Positions 6,893-16,500 of a stretch of DNA of 64,000 nucleotides are shown piece after piece. Source of the stretch: Aestuariicoccus sp032586235 (GTDB taxonomy: Bacteria > Pseudomonadota > Alphaproteobacteria > Rhodobacterales > Rhodobacteraceae); the NCBI RefSeq assembly GCF_032586235.1, contig NZ_JAWHTD010000001.1, positions 186,001-250,000 of the forward strand, read 5' to 3'. The translations under genes and the position numbers were made by a program. Numbering within the stretch: the first letter of the stretch is position 1; each line of letters starts with the position of its first letter. A model generated the notes under the pieces. It worked only from the letters and a program-made list of their open reading frames with translations, was not told the DNA's origin and searched no databases.

Positions 6893-8182
6893 TCAGTCCG
6901 CGAACCCGGTAAGGCGCGGAATGGTCATGGATATCTCGGGGATGAAGGTGATGAGGAAGATCACCAGGATTTCGACCGCGAGGAAGGGCAGGATCGCGCG
7001 GGCGATGGTCTCGACCCGCTCGCCGCTGACCGACGAGGCGACAAAGAGCACCAGCCCCATTGGCGGCGTGGCCAGGCCCACGGTCAGGTTGACCGACATG
7101 ATGATCGCGAAGTGGATCGGGTCGATGCCCAGCTCGACGAAGATCGGCCCCAGGATCGGCCCCAGGATGATGATCGCCGGCCCTGCATCCAGGAACATCC
7201 CCACCACGAAGAGCAGCAGGTTGATCAGGAACAGCAGGACCAGCGGGTTCTGCGACAGCCCCAGGATGATCTCGGCCAGCTGTTCGGGCGCATGGCTGAG
7301 GCTGACCACGGTCTTGAACGCCATCGCCGCGCCCACCAGCAGCAGCACCACCGCCGAGGTCATGGCCGAGCGCATCAGCACATCCGGCAGGTCGCCGACC
7401 CTCAGCGTCTTGAGCACGAACATCCCGATGATGATCGCATAAGCCACCGCCACGGCCGCGGCCTCGGTCGGGGTGAAGACGCCCATCAGGATGCCGCCCA
7501 GGATGATCACCGGCGTCAGCAGCGGGAAGAACGCCTTGAGGCTGGCCTGCCCCCGCTCGGACCAGGTGGATTTAGCGGTCGAGGCGGGGAAGTCGTATTT
7601 GTCGGCCATGACCTTGACCATGATCATCAGCCCCAGACCAACCAGGATCCCCGGCACGATGCCCGCCAGGAACAGCGCGGCGACGCTCTCGCCCATGACA
7701 TAGGCGTAGATGATCATGATGCCCGAGGGCGGGATGATCGGCCCGATCACGGAACTGGCGGCGGTGATCGCGGCGGCGAAGCGGCGGGTGTAGCCCTCTT
7801 TCTCCATCGCGGGGATCAGCATCGACCCCAGCGCCGAGGTGTCGGCCACCGCCGACCCCGACAGGCCCGCGAACAGCATCGAGGACAGCACGTTCACATG
7901 CGCCAGCCCGCCGCGGAAATGGCCCATCATGGCCTGGCTGAATTCCACCAGCCGCATGGTGATGCCGCCACGGTTCATCAGCTCGCCCGCCAGCATGAAG
8001 AACGGGATCGCCATCAGCGGAAAGCTGTCCATGCCGTTATAGACGTTGCGGTAGAGCAGCGACAGGTCGCGCTCTTGGCCGTTCAGCCACAGCAGGATGC
8101 CGGGCGCGGCCAGCATGCCGAAGAAGACCGGCAGGCCGATCATCAGGAACACCAGAAAGAGGGGCAAGAACCAGATCAGCAT
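6893..8182 (-). CDS. TRAP transporter large permease, DctM subunit
   Basis: A 429-aa polytopic inner-membrane protein starting MLIWFLPLFLVFLMIGLPVFF, with about 12 hydrophobic segments. It carries DctM/SiaQM hallmarks such as LAGELMNRGGITMRLV, GLSGSAVADTSALGSMLIPAM, IGPIIPPSGIMIIYA and VGLATPPMGLVLFVAS. It is the Na+-coupled elevator subunit of a TRAP transporter. Its ATG directly abuts the stop of dctQ (8183), consistent with translational coupling of the two membrane subunits. Confidence 0.95.
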   Translation of the reverse strand: MLIWFLPLFLVFLMIGLPVFFGMLAAPGILLWLNGQERDLSLLYRNVYNGMDSFPLMAIPFFMLAGELMNRGGITMRLVEFSQAMMGHFRGGLAHVNVLSSMLFAGLSGSAVADTSALGSMLIPAMEKEGYTRRFAAAITAASSVIGPIIPPSGIMIIYAYVMGESVAALFLAGIVPGILVGLGLMIMVKVMADKYDFPASTAKSTWSERGQASLKAFFPLLTPVIILGGILMGVFTPTEAAAVAVAYAIIIGMFVLKTLRVGDLPDVLMRSAMTSAVVLLLVGAAMAFKTVVSLSHAPEQLAEIILGLSQNPLVLLFLINLLLFVVGMFLDAGPAIIILGPILGPIFVELGIDPIHFAIIMSVNLTVGLATPPMGLVLFVASSVSGERVETIARAILPFLAVEILVIFLITFIPEISMTIPRLTGFAD

Positions 8183-8767
8183 CTATTCGACCCTCAGTTC
8201 GGAATCCATCAGCGGGCGCAGGCGGTCTTCGCCGCCCAGCATGGTCACAAGCGACCGCAGGATCAGTTCTATGTTGACGACCAAGAGCAAGATCAGCCCG
8301 ACGTAAAGCGACAGGTACATCCACGCCAGTTTGATCTTGAAGCCCTTCTGCCCGATCACCTCGAGCGGCAGGTAGAGCGAGGACGACGCAAAGAGCCAGC
8401 CGGACTTGACGTGCTTCAGCCCCAGTTGCAGGCCCACGACCAGCACGATGGTCGCCAGGAACAGCAACACCAGCGACAGCGCCGCGGCGGCGCGCGGGGG
8501 CAGGGTGATGGTCAGCGTGTCGATGGCCACGAAGCCGCCCCGGCGATAGGCCGAGGGCGCGATCAGCCCGGTCATCCAAAGCATCAGGAAACGCGCGGCC
8601 TCTTCGGGCCAGGGCAGGGCGTTGTTAATGACGTAGCGCATGAACACCTGCACCAGAATACACACCACCATCAATGCAATCGCTATGACCGCGAACCCGC
8701 GGCCAAGCCGCAGGATGTGGTCGTTCACGAATTGCAGGGGGCGCAGGATCCCCAGCAATGCGGCCAT
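8183..8767 (-). CDS. TRAP transporter small permease, DctQ subunit
   Basis: A 194-aa membrane protein with four hydrophobic segments and the DctQ signature region (ALPWPEEAARFLMLWMTGLIA). It pairs with DctM in the inner membrane. The C-terminal half is longer and more polar than in many DctQ proteins. It sits between the flavin-reductase gene (53-base gap) and dctM (no gap) in the leftward operon, which ties import to the flavin-dependent enzymes upstream. Confidence 0.92.
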   Translation of the reverse strand: MAALLGILRPLQFVNDHILRLGRGFAVIAIALMVVCILVQVFMRYVINNALPWPEEAARFLMLWMTGLIAPSAYRRGGFVAIDTLTITLPPRAAAALSLVLLFLATIVLVVGLQLGLKHVKSGWLFASSSLYLPLEVIGQKGFKIKLAWMYLSLYVGLILLLVVNIELILRSLVTMLGGEDRLRPLMDSELRVE

Positions 8768-8820
8768 CGGCCTCTCCTCCCTATGCGCCCCCCCCGTTTA
8801 CCGGTTTTTATCGGGGCGGA

Positions 8821-9327
8821 TTATGTCGCGGGCGTGAAGCCCCCGTATTTTCCGCCGAAGAACATCAACGGTTCTCCGATTCGGGTGGTGACGCGCGTGA
8901 CCCGCGCCACGACGATCGTATGATCGCCGCCGTCATGTTCGGCGGTTTTAGTGCATTCGAAACGCGACAGGCAGTTCTGCAACAAAGGCACGCCATGCGC
9001 GCCCTCCTCCCATGCGAACCGGTCGAACGCGTCTCCTGACCGTGCGAAGCCCTGGCAGACCTCGGCCTGGTCGCTGCCGATGACGTGAATGGCAAAGTGA
9101 TCGGCGGCGGCGAAAAACGGATAGCGCGACGACCCCTTCGCCGGCGCCCAAAGCACCAGCGGCGGGTCCAGCGACACGCTGGCGAAACTGTTGGCGGTGA
9201 TGCCCAGCGGGCCGTCCCCGGTGGCGCAGGTCACCACGGTGACGCCGGTGCCAAAGCGCCCCAGCGCATCGCGGAACGCGCGCGAGCTGGTCCCGGCGGG
9301 GTCGAAACTTTGCGACATGGCGTTCAT
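8821..9327 (-). CDS. Flavin reductase-like domain protein (NAD(P)H:flavin oxidoreductase)
   Basis: A 168-aa HpaC/DIM6-NTAB-type flavin reductase. Hallmarks are ALGRFGTGVTVVTC, PLGITANSFASVSLDPPLV and FAIHVIGSDQ, with the C-terminal GGKYGGF. These enzymes supply FMNH2 or FADH2 to a separate monooxygenase. An SsuD-like LLM monooxygenase is encoded two genes upstream in the same leftward operon, giving a plausible two-component monooxygenase. The N-terminal MNAMSQSF has two possible ATGs. The partner is inferred from context. Confidence 0.92.
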   Translation of the reverse strand: MNAMSQSFDPAGTSSRAFRDALGRFGTGVTVVTCATGDGPLGITANSFASVSLDPPLVLWAPAKGSSRYPFFAAADHFAIHVIGSDQAEVCQGFARSGDAFDRFAWEEGAHGVPLLQNCLSRFECTKTAEHDGGDHTIVVARVTRVTTRIGEPLMFFGGKYGGFTPAT

Positions 9328-9393
9328 CCCGGATGCTTTCCTGTGATCGCGAGGCCGGTCACCCGACCGGCGTTTCCGTGTACTGACTGTGCC

Positions 9394-10290
9394 TCAGGCG
9401 ACTTCGCGCCCCAAAGCGTGGGTGTAAAGCTCAAACCATGTCTCCCGATCCAGGTGGACCTTCGCAGCATCGCCGATGCGGGCGATCCGGTCCAGATTAT
9501 TGGTGCCGAGGACAGGTAGAATTCGTGCGGGATGTGCCAAGAGCCACGCAATCGCGACGGCGCCGGGTTCGACATTCTGCGCGTCCGCGATGCGCTGCAT
9601 CGCGTCGCGCAGGGCAATATGCGCACTGTCGGTAAAGATCGCGCCGCCGCCCAGCGGAGACCATGCCATCGGCGGGATCTTGTGGCGCTGCAAAAACGCC
9701 AGCTGCCCGTCGGTGAAGGGCTGGTGCGCCAGCAGGCTCATCTCGATCTGGTTGGTGCAGAGCTTGGTGGCCATGCTGGCCTGCAAGAGCTCCCAGTCGT
9801 AGGGCATGAAGTTCGACACGCCCACCGCGCGGACCTTGCCGGAATTCACCACCTCGTCCAGCGCCGCGCCGGTTTCCTCGGCATCCATCAGCGGGTCGGG
9901 GCGGTGGATCAGCAAAAGGTCGATGTGCTCGATCCGCATCAGCCGGAGCGAATGGTCGACCGACGACAGGATATGCGCGCGGCTGGTGTCGTAATGCTTG
10001 ACCCGCGCCTCGGCGTAGCGGCCCACCGGTGCGACGATGTCGCATTTCGTGACAATCTCGATCCGGTTGCGCAGATCCTTGGTCAGCGCGTTGCCGAGGA
10101 TCTCCTCGGCCTCGTAGCCGCCGTAGATGTCGGCCTGGTCCATCGTCGTGATGCCCTGATCGAGGCAAGCCGCGATCTTGGCGCGGACGTGTTCGGGCGC
10201 GGTGTTGGTGTCGTCGCCCAGTCGCCACATGCCATAGACAAGGCGGCTGAAGCTTAGATCGTCGGTCAGCGATACGCGGTCCATCATCAT
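9394..10290 (-). CDS. Aldo/keto reductase (YdhF-like)
   Basis: A 298-aa NADPH-dependent (beta/alpha)8-barrel oxidoreductase, the same length as E. coli YdhF and similar in pattern. Catalytic-tetrad candidates are D and Y in TMDQADIYGGYEAEEILG, K in IEIVTKCDI and H in LLLIHRPDPLMD. The NADP-binding end is visible as ILPVLGTNNLDRIARI. It lies between the LLM monooxygenase and the flavin reductase in one operon, so it may reduce an aldehyde or ketone released by the monooxygenase. The substrate is not determinable. Confidence 0.93.
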   Translation of the reverse strand: MMMDRVSLTDDLSFSRLVYGMWRLGDDTNTAPEHVRAKIAACLDQGITTMDQADIYGGYEAEEILGNALTKDLRNRIEIVTKCDIVAPVGRYAEARVKHYDTSRAHILSSVDHSLRLMRIEHIDLLLIHRPDPLMDAEETGAALDEVVNSGKVRAVGVSNFMPYDWELLQASMATKLCTNQIEMSLLAHQPFTDGQLAFLQRHKIPPMAWSPLGGGAIFTDSAHIALRDAMQRIADAQNVEPGAVAIAWLLAHPARILPVLGTNNLDRIARIGDAAKVHLDRETWFELYTHALGREVA

Positions 10291-10320
10291 TCCTTTATTG
10301 CGCTGTGCGGCCGGGGCGCG

Positions 10321-11475
10321 TCAGCGGCGCTCTCCGGCGCCAAGCGGCGTCTTGGGTGTTTCGGCGGGCACGCGGCCATAGGCCTGCGGCAATGAGCATG
10401 TCTTGAGCTGCGGCAGGACGCGGGCGCCGAAATGGCGGCATTCGTCCAGATGCGGATAGCCCGACAGGATAAAGGCGCGGATGCCCATCTTCTGGTATTG
10501 CTCCAGCTCGGACAGCACCTGGTCGGTCGATCCGACCAGCGCCGCCCCGCAGCCCGACCGCGCCCGGCCAACGCCGGTCCACAGATGCGGCTCGATAAAG
10601 CCTTCCATATCCGCCAGCTCGCGGTTCTTGGCCTGGTGCGACACGCCCAGGCTGCCGCTGTCGAGCGCGCGTTCGCGGATCGCGCGGCCCTGATCGTCGT
10701 CAAGCTTGCTGACAATGTGCTGGGCGTATTCGCGGGCCTCTGCCTCGGTGTCGCGCACGATGACATGCACCCGCAGCCCGTAATCCAGCGTGCGGCCATA
10801 ACGTTCGGCCACCGCGTGCACATCCTTCATCCGCTGCGCCAGCGCGTCGCGGGTTTCGGGCCACATCAGGTAGACGTCGCAATGCTGACCGCAAAGTTCC
10901 AGCGCATCCGGCGAATAGCCGCCGAAGTAAAGCAGCGGACCGCCGGTCTGGTAAGGCTTGGCGGGGTCCGTGGTCAGCCCCTCGAAATCATAGACCTCGC
11001 CCTTGTGGTTGATCTCGTCCTGGGTCCAGGCCTGCTTGAGGATCTCGACCACCTCGCGCGAACGCTGGTAGCGGTAGGGCGAGGGGTCCTTCTGGCCGGG
11101 GAAATCCGACGAGATGATGTTCACCGTCAGCCGGCCTTCCAGCATGTGATCCAGCGTGGCGATGGTGCGGGCCAGCATGATCGGCTGCATCTCGCCGCAG
11201 CGGACGGCGGCCAGCATGTTGATCTTTTCGGTGATCGGGGCACAGCCCGCCACGAACGACAGCGTGTCCTGCCCGACCTGGTAGGACGAGGGGCACAGGA
11301 TGTTGCGAAAGCCCTGCGCCTCGGCCTCTTTCACGATGGACGAACAATGCGCCCAGCTTGACCGCAGCTTGCCGTCGGGCACGCCGAGGAATTCGTAATC
11401 GTCCGAGCAGAGGGCGGCGAACCACGACACCTCGGCGGCGTCGAGATCGGGGGAGGTGATGGGAACGACGGTCAT
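10321..11475 (-). CDS. LLM-class flavin-dependent monooxygenase, SsuD-like
   Basis: A 384-aa TIM-barrel luciferase-like monooxygenase. The pattern matches alkanesulfonate monooxygenases: AEAQGFRNILCPSSYQVGQD, NMLAAVRCGEMQPIMLART, TVNIISSDFPG and the SPYRYQRSREVVEILKQAW segment of the FMNH2/phosphate site. The substrate could be an organosulfonate, but the group is broad and also holds enzymes for other small organics. It is the first gene of the leftward operon that also encodes an aldo/keto reductase, a flavin reductase and a TRAP transporter. It diverges from a UTRA GntR regulator; a perfect FNR-type site lies 46 bases upstream of the start. Confidence 0.92.
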   Translation of the reverse strand: MTVVPITSPDLDAAEVSWFAALCSDDYEFLGVPDGKLRSSWAHCSSIVKEAEAQGFRNILCPSSYQVGQDTLSFVAGCAPITEKINMLAAVRCGEMQPIMLARTIATLDHMLEGRLTVNIISSDFPGQKDPSPYRYQRSREVVEILKQAWTQDEINHKGEVYDFEGLTTDPAKPYQTGGPLLYFGGYSPDALELCGQHCDVYLMWPETRDALAQRMKDVHAVAERYGRTLDYGLRVHVIVRDTEAEAREYAQHIVSKLDDDQGRAIRERALDSGSLGVSHQAKNRELADMEGFIEPHLWTGVGRARSGCGAALVGSTDQVLSELEQYQKMGIRAFILSGYPHLDECRHFGARVLPQLKTCSLPQAYGRVPAETPKTPLGAGERR

Positions 11476-11489
11476 AAGGTGCCTGTGGG

Positions 11490-11548
11490 CTGTATCATTT
11501 CCACTTGCGTAGCACCGTGCTTGATGTAGATCAATACTGTATCAATTC
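11490..11548. promoter_or_regulatory. Direct repeats in the divergent promoter region (candidate GntR/UTRA operator)
   Basis: CTGTATCATTT (11490-11500) and CTGTATCAATT (11538-11548) are near-identical direct repeats 48 bases apart, flanking the promoter region of the monooxygenase operon and the GntR gene. ATACTGTAT inside the second copy is symmetrical about its centre. They are plausible sites for the adjacent HutC-type regulator; no proof is visible in the sequence. Confidence 0.35.
11521..11534. promoter_or_regulatory. Perfect FNR/CRP-family box TTGATNNNNATCAA
   Basis: TTGATGTAGATCAA matches the FNR consensus at all ten fixed positions. It lies between the divergent LLM-monooxygenase operon (start 11475) and the GntR gene (start 11567). 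An FNR-type regulator such as FnrL would be expected to bind it. Whether it activates or represses depends on promoter positions that I cannot fix. Confidence 0.6.
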
Positions 11549-11566
11549 TTTCGACCGAGGCCTTCC

Positions 11567-12268
11567 TTGTCCGACCGCCACGCCCTGCCGCTCTATGTGC
11601 AGCTGAGCGAGATGCTGATCCGCGAGATCGCCGCCGGGCGTCTGACGGATGGCGAACGCCTGCCGCCTGAACGCGAGATGGCGGCGCGGCTGGGCACCTC
11701 GGTGGGCACGCTGCGCAAGGCCTTGGCGGACCTGACCGAAAAGGGCCTGCTGGAACGCGTGCAGGGGTCGGGCAATTACGTCCGCGCCAGGACGGACGCC
11801 GAATCGGTCTATGCGTTCTTCCGGGTCGAGCTGCACGAGGGCGGCGGCCTGCCCACCGCCGAGATCCTCGGGGTCGACACGCTGGACAAACCCGCCGATC
11901 TGCCGGACTTCGGCACCAGCACCCGGGGCCACCGGATTCGCCGGCTGCGGCGGCTCAATGGCCGGCCCGCGGTGCTGGAGGAGATCTGGCTCGATGGCGG
12001 CTATGCCGAAACGCTGACCGCCGGCGACCTGTCGGAATCGCTCTATCTTTACTACCGCGAACGCCTTGGCCTCTGGATCGCCCGGGCCGAGGACCGGCTG
12101 ACGCTGGACCGGGTGCCCGACTGGTCCCCTTCCGCCTTCGCGCCGCGCCCCGGCGCGCCCTGCCTGATGGCGTCGCGCGTATCCTGGGCGCAGGACGGCG
12201 CGCGGGCCGAGGTTTCCCGCAACTGGATCGACACCGATGTCGCCGCCTACGTGGCGCGCATCGCCTAA
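11567..12268 (+). CDS. GntR-family transcriptional regulator, UTRA domain (HutC subfamily)
   Basis: A 233-aa regulator starting at TTG 11567, about six bases after GAGG. Residues 6-70 form the winged helix (PLYVQLSEMLIREIAAGRL, PPEREMAARLGTSVGTLRKAL). Residues about 90-230 form the UTRA ligand-binding fold (VLEEIWLDGGYAETL, LYLYYRERLGLWIARAEDRL). It diverges from the monooxygenase/TRAP operon and is followed after 14 bases by a Gfo/Idh/MocA gene, so it likely controls both directions in response to the imported compound. The direct repeats at 11490-11548 are candidate operators. Confidence 0.92.
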   Translation: MSDRHALPLYVQLSEMLIREIAAGRLTDGERLPPEREMAARLGTSVGTLRKALADLTEKGLLERVQGSGNYVRARTDAESVYAFFRVELHEGGGLPTAEILGVDTLDKPADLPDFGTSTRGHRIRRLRRLNGRPAVLEEIWLDGGYAETLTAGDLSESLYLYYRERLGLWIARAEDRLTLDRVPDWSPSAFAPRPGAPCLMASRVSWAQDGARAEVSRNWIDTDVAAYVARIA

Positions 12269-12282
12269 AGGAAGACACCCCC

Positions 12283-13377
12283 GTGAACGACAAAATCCTG
12301 AACTACGGCATCATCGGCTGCGGCATGATGGGGCAGGAGCACCTGCGCAACATCGCCCTGCTGCCCGGCGCGCGCGTCGCCGCGATCTATGAGCCGAACG
12401 AGATCATGGCCAATGCCGCCAAAGCTATCGCGCCCAACGCCCGGCTTTGTCCGACGCTGACCGATCTTCTGGCGGACGACAGCCTCGATTGCCTGCTGGT
12501 GGCCAGCCCGAACCACCTGCACGTCGCGCAGATGGACGAAATCGCCCGCACCCGGCCCCTGCCTTTGCTGATGGAAAAGCCGCTTTACACCGATCCCGCC
12601 GACGCAGCACATATCGAAAGCTTTGCGCAAAGCTATTCCGCGCCGGTCTGGGTGGCGATGGAATACCGCTACATGCCCCCGATCCAGACCTTCGTCGAAG
12701 AGGCCGCGCGAGCCACCGGCGGGGTGACCATGTTCACCATCCGCGAGCACCGCTTTCCCTTCCTGCCCAAGGTCGGCGACTGGAACCGCTTCAACCGCAA
12801 CACCGGGGGGACGCTGGTCGAAAAGTGCTGTCACTTCTTCGACCTGATGCGGCTGGTATTGAACGACGACCCGGTGCGGGTGATGGCCAGCGGCGGGCAG
12901 GTCGTGAACCACCTGGACGAAACCTATGCCGGCGAGGTCCCGGATATCTGGGACAGCGCCTATGTGATCGTGGAATTCGCCCGCGGCGCCCGCGCGATGC
13001 TGGAACTCTGCATGTACGCCGAGGGCGCGCGTTACCAGGAAGAGCTGTCTGCCGTCGGCCCCAAAGGCAAGATCGAGGCTTTCGTGCCCGGCCCCGGCCG
13101 CTTCTGGCCGACCCATCTGGGCCTGCCGCCCACCGCGCAGGTCGTCGTCAGCCCGCGTCAGCCCAAGGGGCCGCAGACCGTCGAGATCCCGGTGGACCCG
13201 ACCTTGCTGGCTGCGGGCGATCACAACGGATCGACATTCTACCAGCATCAAAAGTTCCTCGAGGTCGTGCGCGGCGGGGGCGCGCCCGAGGTCGGGCTGC
13301 GCGATGGGGCCTGGGCTGTCCGCATCGGCCACGCGGCGCAGGCGGCCGCGCGCACCGGTCAGGTCGTTAAACTTTGA
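12283..13377 (+). CDS. Gfo/Idh/MocA family oxidoreductase
   Basis: A 364-aa NAD(P)-dependent dehydrogenase of the glucose-fructose oxidoreductase/inositol dehydrogenase family. It has an N-terminal Rossmann fold (LNYGIIGCGMMGQEH), the PLLMEKPLYTD motif whose EKP lysine is catalytic in the family, and a C-terminal substrate domain with NRNTGGTLVEKCCHFFDLMR. It starts at GTG 12283 and is co-transcribed with the upstream GntR regulator (14-base gap). Family members act on sugars, inositols or sugar acids, so the substrate of the whole cluster may be a polyol, a modified sugar or a sulfonated sugar. That is inference from mixed context. Confidence 0.92.
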   Translation: MNDKILNYGIIGCGMMGQEHLRNIALLPGARVAAIYEPNEIMANAAKAIAPNARLCPTLTDLLADDSLDCLLVASPNHLHVAQMDEIARTRPLPLLMEKPLYTDPADAAHIESFAQSYSAPVWVAMEYRYMPPIQTFVEEAARATGGVTMFTIREHRFPFLPKVGDWNRFNRNTGGTLVEKCCHFFDLMRLVLNDDPVRVMASGGQVVNHLDETYAGEVPDIWDSAYVIVEFARGARAMLELCMYAEGARYQEELSAVGPKGKIEAFVPGPGRFWPTHLGLPPTAQVVVSPRQPKGPQTVEIPVDPTLLAAGDHNGSTFYQHQKFLEVVRGGGAPEVGLRDGAWAVRIGHAAQAAARTGQVVKL

Positions 13378-13557
13378 CGCGAGCACGCTCGGGCTGGGCT
13401 TTTGATTTTGCACAACATCCCGCCGCATCGGCGGCAAAAAAACGAATCGGCCCGAAGTTCGCACTAGGGAAAATGGCAAAATTAAGGTAACCACTCCGCC
13501 AAACAACAAGACAGCCGACAATAAACAGTGCTGTCACAGAGGCAGAGCGGTGACGCC

Positions 13558-16500
13558 ATGAAATCGATCGAGTTTGTCGTTCGTGCCCCTATGGGCACGG
13601 CGCATCGTGGTACGGTTGCCGGTGCGGGTGAGGGGTTTCTCATCGACGCCGGAACCGGAAATGAAATCTCCCTGCACCTCCGGGCTTCGGACCTGCGTGG
13701 CTATGACCGCGCCGCCGACGACCTGATGATCACCCTCGCCGACGGAAGGGTGATCGTGCTCGAGGGGTATTTCGAACAGGGCCCGGGCCTGCCGAACCGG
13801 CTGTTCCTGAGCGCCCGGGGCGAGCTGAACGAGGTTGCCTTTGCCGACATGGGCAACGGTGGGCTGCAGGCGCAATACGGCCCGGCCGAAGCCTGGGGCA
13901 AATGGAGCCCGTCCGACGATCTGTTCTTCGTCGACCAGCCTGAGGTCGTGGCGGGCATGCCCGAGGAGGAAGAGGTCAGCATGCTGGGCTCGTCCCTGCT
14001 TGGCACCGGCGGGCTGGGCGGCCTGGGCTGGGGCGGCGCCGCAGCTGGGGTCGGGCTGGTGGGCACGACGCTGATCGGCGGCGACGGCGACAGTGAAGGC
14101 GGCGGCGGAAATCCGACAGCGCTTCCCGATCCCACGGTCGACAATCCCGATGCGGATATCGACGCGAACGGCGAGGACGACCCGACTGTCACGGTGACCG
14201 GCACCGCCGTTCCCGGCTCGACGGTGCGGGTCGTTATCGGCGACCGCGAGGTCACGGTCGAACCCGGCGACGACGGCACCTGGCAAGCGGTGTTCGAGTA
14301 CGAGAGCTTCCCCCCCGACGGTGACTACCGCGTCGAGGTGAATGTGCTGGATCCAGACGGGATCGAGCACGATCTGGAGGGGCCGCAGGTCCTGATCGAC
14401 ACGATGCCGCCGCCCGTGGAGGTCGAGACCGGCACCGTATCCGCCGGCGATATCGTGAATGCCGAAGATCACCAGGACGGCGCCGACGTCACCGGCACGG
14501 TCGAGCCAGGCGCGACCGTCGTGGTCACCATCGGCGAGACCGACGTTCCCGTGGACGTGGCCCCCGACGGGACGTGGACCGTCTCGCTCGACGACGCGGT
14601 CCTGCCTGGCGGCGAATACGAGCAGGACATCACCATCATCGCAACCGATCCGGCGGGCAACGTCACCGTGGTCGACGATGTGATCGCGGTGGACACCGTT
14701 CCGCATCCCATCGCCATCGACCCGGTGGGCGGCGACGATCTGGTGAACGGCGAAGACGCCGATGCCGGGTTCGACATCACCGGCACCTCGGCCCCCGGCG
14801 CCGTGGTTCTGGTCAGCTTTGGCGATCTGACCCAAGAGGTGACGACCGGCGCCGATGGCGTCTGGACGCTGCCTGTGACCTCGGCCGATTTCGCGGGCGG
14901 GGAATATACCGGCACGATCTCCGCCAGCACCTCGGACTCGGCGGGCAATACCTGCAGCGCCAGCCGCGACGTGCAGATCGACACCGTCGGCGCGGTGGAG
15001 ATCACCGGAACGCCGCTGACCGGGGACGACCTGATCAACGCGGCGGAATATGACGAAGGCGGCGTCACCCTGACCGGAACGTCCGACCCCGGGTCGGCTG
15101 TCATGGTCACCATCGGTGACGTGACGCAGGCGGCGAGCGTCGGGTCCGACGGGGCCTGGACCGTCTCGTTCGACGCCACGATGCTGGCCGCGGGCACCTA
15201 CACGACGACCGCGACAGCCACCGCGACCGACGCGGCGGGCAACGTCGCCACGACCAGCCACAGCTTCGGTGTCGACACCCAGATCAGCGTGTCGCTGGAC
15301 AGCGGTCTTGCGGGCGGCGACGATCTGGTCACCGCGGCCGAAGCCGACGGCGGCTTCAGCGTGACGGGCCAGGCCGATCCCGGCGCCGTGGTCGAGGTCA
15401 CATTCCAGTCCTTCACCTATGCCACCACCGCCGGCGACGACGGCGCCTGGCAGGTCGCCGTACCCGGCGCCGACATCGCCGCGGGCACCTACAGCGCCGC
15501 CATTGCCGTCACCGCGACCGACGCCGCCGGGAACACCGCCAGCGCCTCGGGCAGCGTCGCGGTCGACACGGTCATCGGTGTCGGTATCGACACCTCCGGG
15601 CTGGAAGGCGACGGCATCGTCAATGCCGTCGAGCGCAGCGATGGCATCACCCTTGTTGGCACCGCCGACCCGGACAGCGCGGTTGAGGTGACCCTGGCCG
15701 GTGTTACCCACACCGCAACCGTGGCGGAGGACGGCAGCTGGAGCGCGGATTTCGCCGCCTCGGACCTGCCCGAGGGCGAGACCACGCTGACGGCCACGGC
15801 CGTTGCAACCGATGCGGCGGGCAATGTCGCCAGCGCCAGCGGCGACGTGCGGATCGACACCTTCGTGCGCGACTTCGCCATCGCGTCGACCCCGGGCGGC
15901 GCGGACGGTGTGATCAACGCCGCCGAGGCTGCCGCGGGCCTTACGCTCGACGGCGAGGTCGAGGCTGGGTCAGCGGTCGTCGTGACCATCGGCGGCGTCG
16001 CCCATGTGGCCACCGTCAGCGGCACCGGCTGGAGCGTGGATATCCCGCCCGGCGCGATCCCAGAAGGCACGCTGTCGGCCGAAGTGCTGATCGAGGCGAC
16101 GGACGCCGCGGGCAACACCCTCTCTGAAACCATGAGCATCGCCATCGACACCGACGCGCCGGACGCGCCCATCGTCGAAAGCTATACCCGCGACCTGACC
16201 GGTTTGCGCGGCATCAGCATCGCGACCCAGGACGACGCTGTGGACATCGCCCATGTGGTCGAAACCGACGGCGCCTTCGGGATCGAGGCGGTCGGCACCA
16301 GCGAATTCGATGTCCCCTCTCTGGGCGAAACCGGGTTTGCCTTCTCGCCGACGGTGGCGGACGGATCGCATCTGGTGGTGCGGGCCACGGATGCGGCGGG
16401 CAACCAGACCGGCACCTATCTGGTGGCCGACGATCCGGCCACCTCCGAGGTGGCCATGACCGATCAGCTGGCGGCCGAGCTGGGGGCGTTCCAGATCGAG

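Noticed and set aside
6122..8923. Long rightward open frame (over 900 codons) opposite the TRAP genes
   Set aside because: The product is His/Gln/Arg/Asp-rich, without folded-domain patterns, and lies antisense to clearly coding dctP, dctM and dctQ. It is a high-GC shadow frame.
13426..13449. CCGCCG-CAT-CGGCGG hairpin next to a run of A, considered as a terminator for the Gfo/Idh gene
   Set aside because: The run after the stem is A on the coding strand, the wrong polarity for a rightward terminator, and no leftward gene ends there.
13534..15711. Leftward open frame opposite the adhesin repeats
   Set aside because: It mirrors the repetitive coding strand and has no ribosome binding site or domain pattern.
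14146..16182. Regularly spaced repeats considered as a CRISPR or other short-repeat array
   Set aside because: The period is about 290 bases, in frame, with protein-level similarity; these are Ig-like domain repeats.
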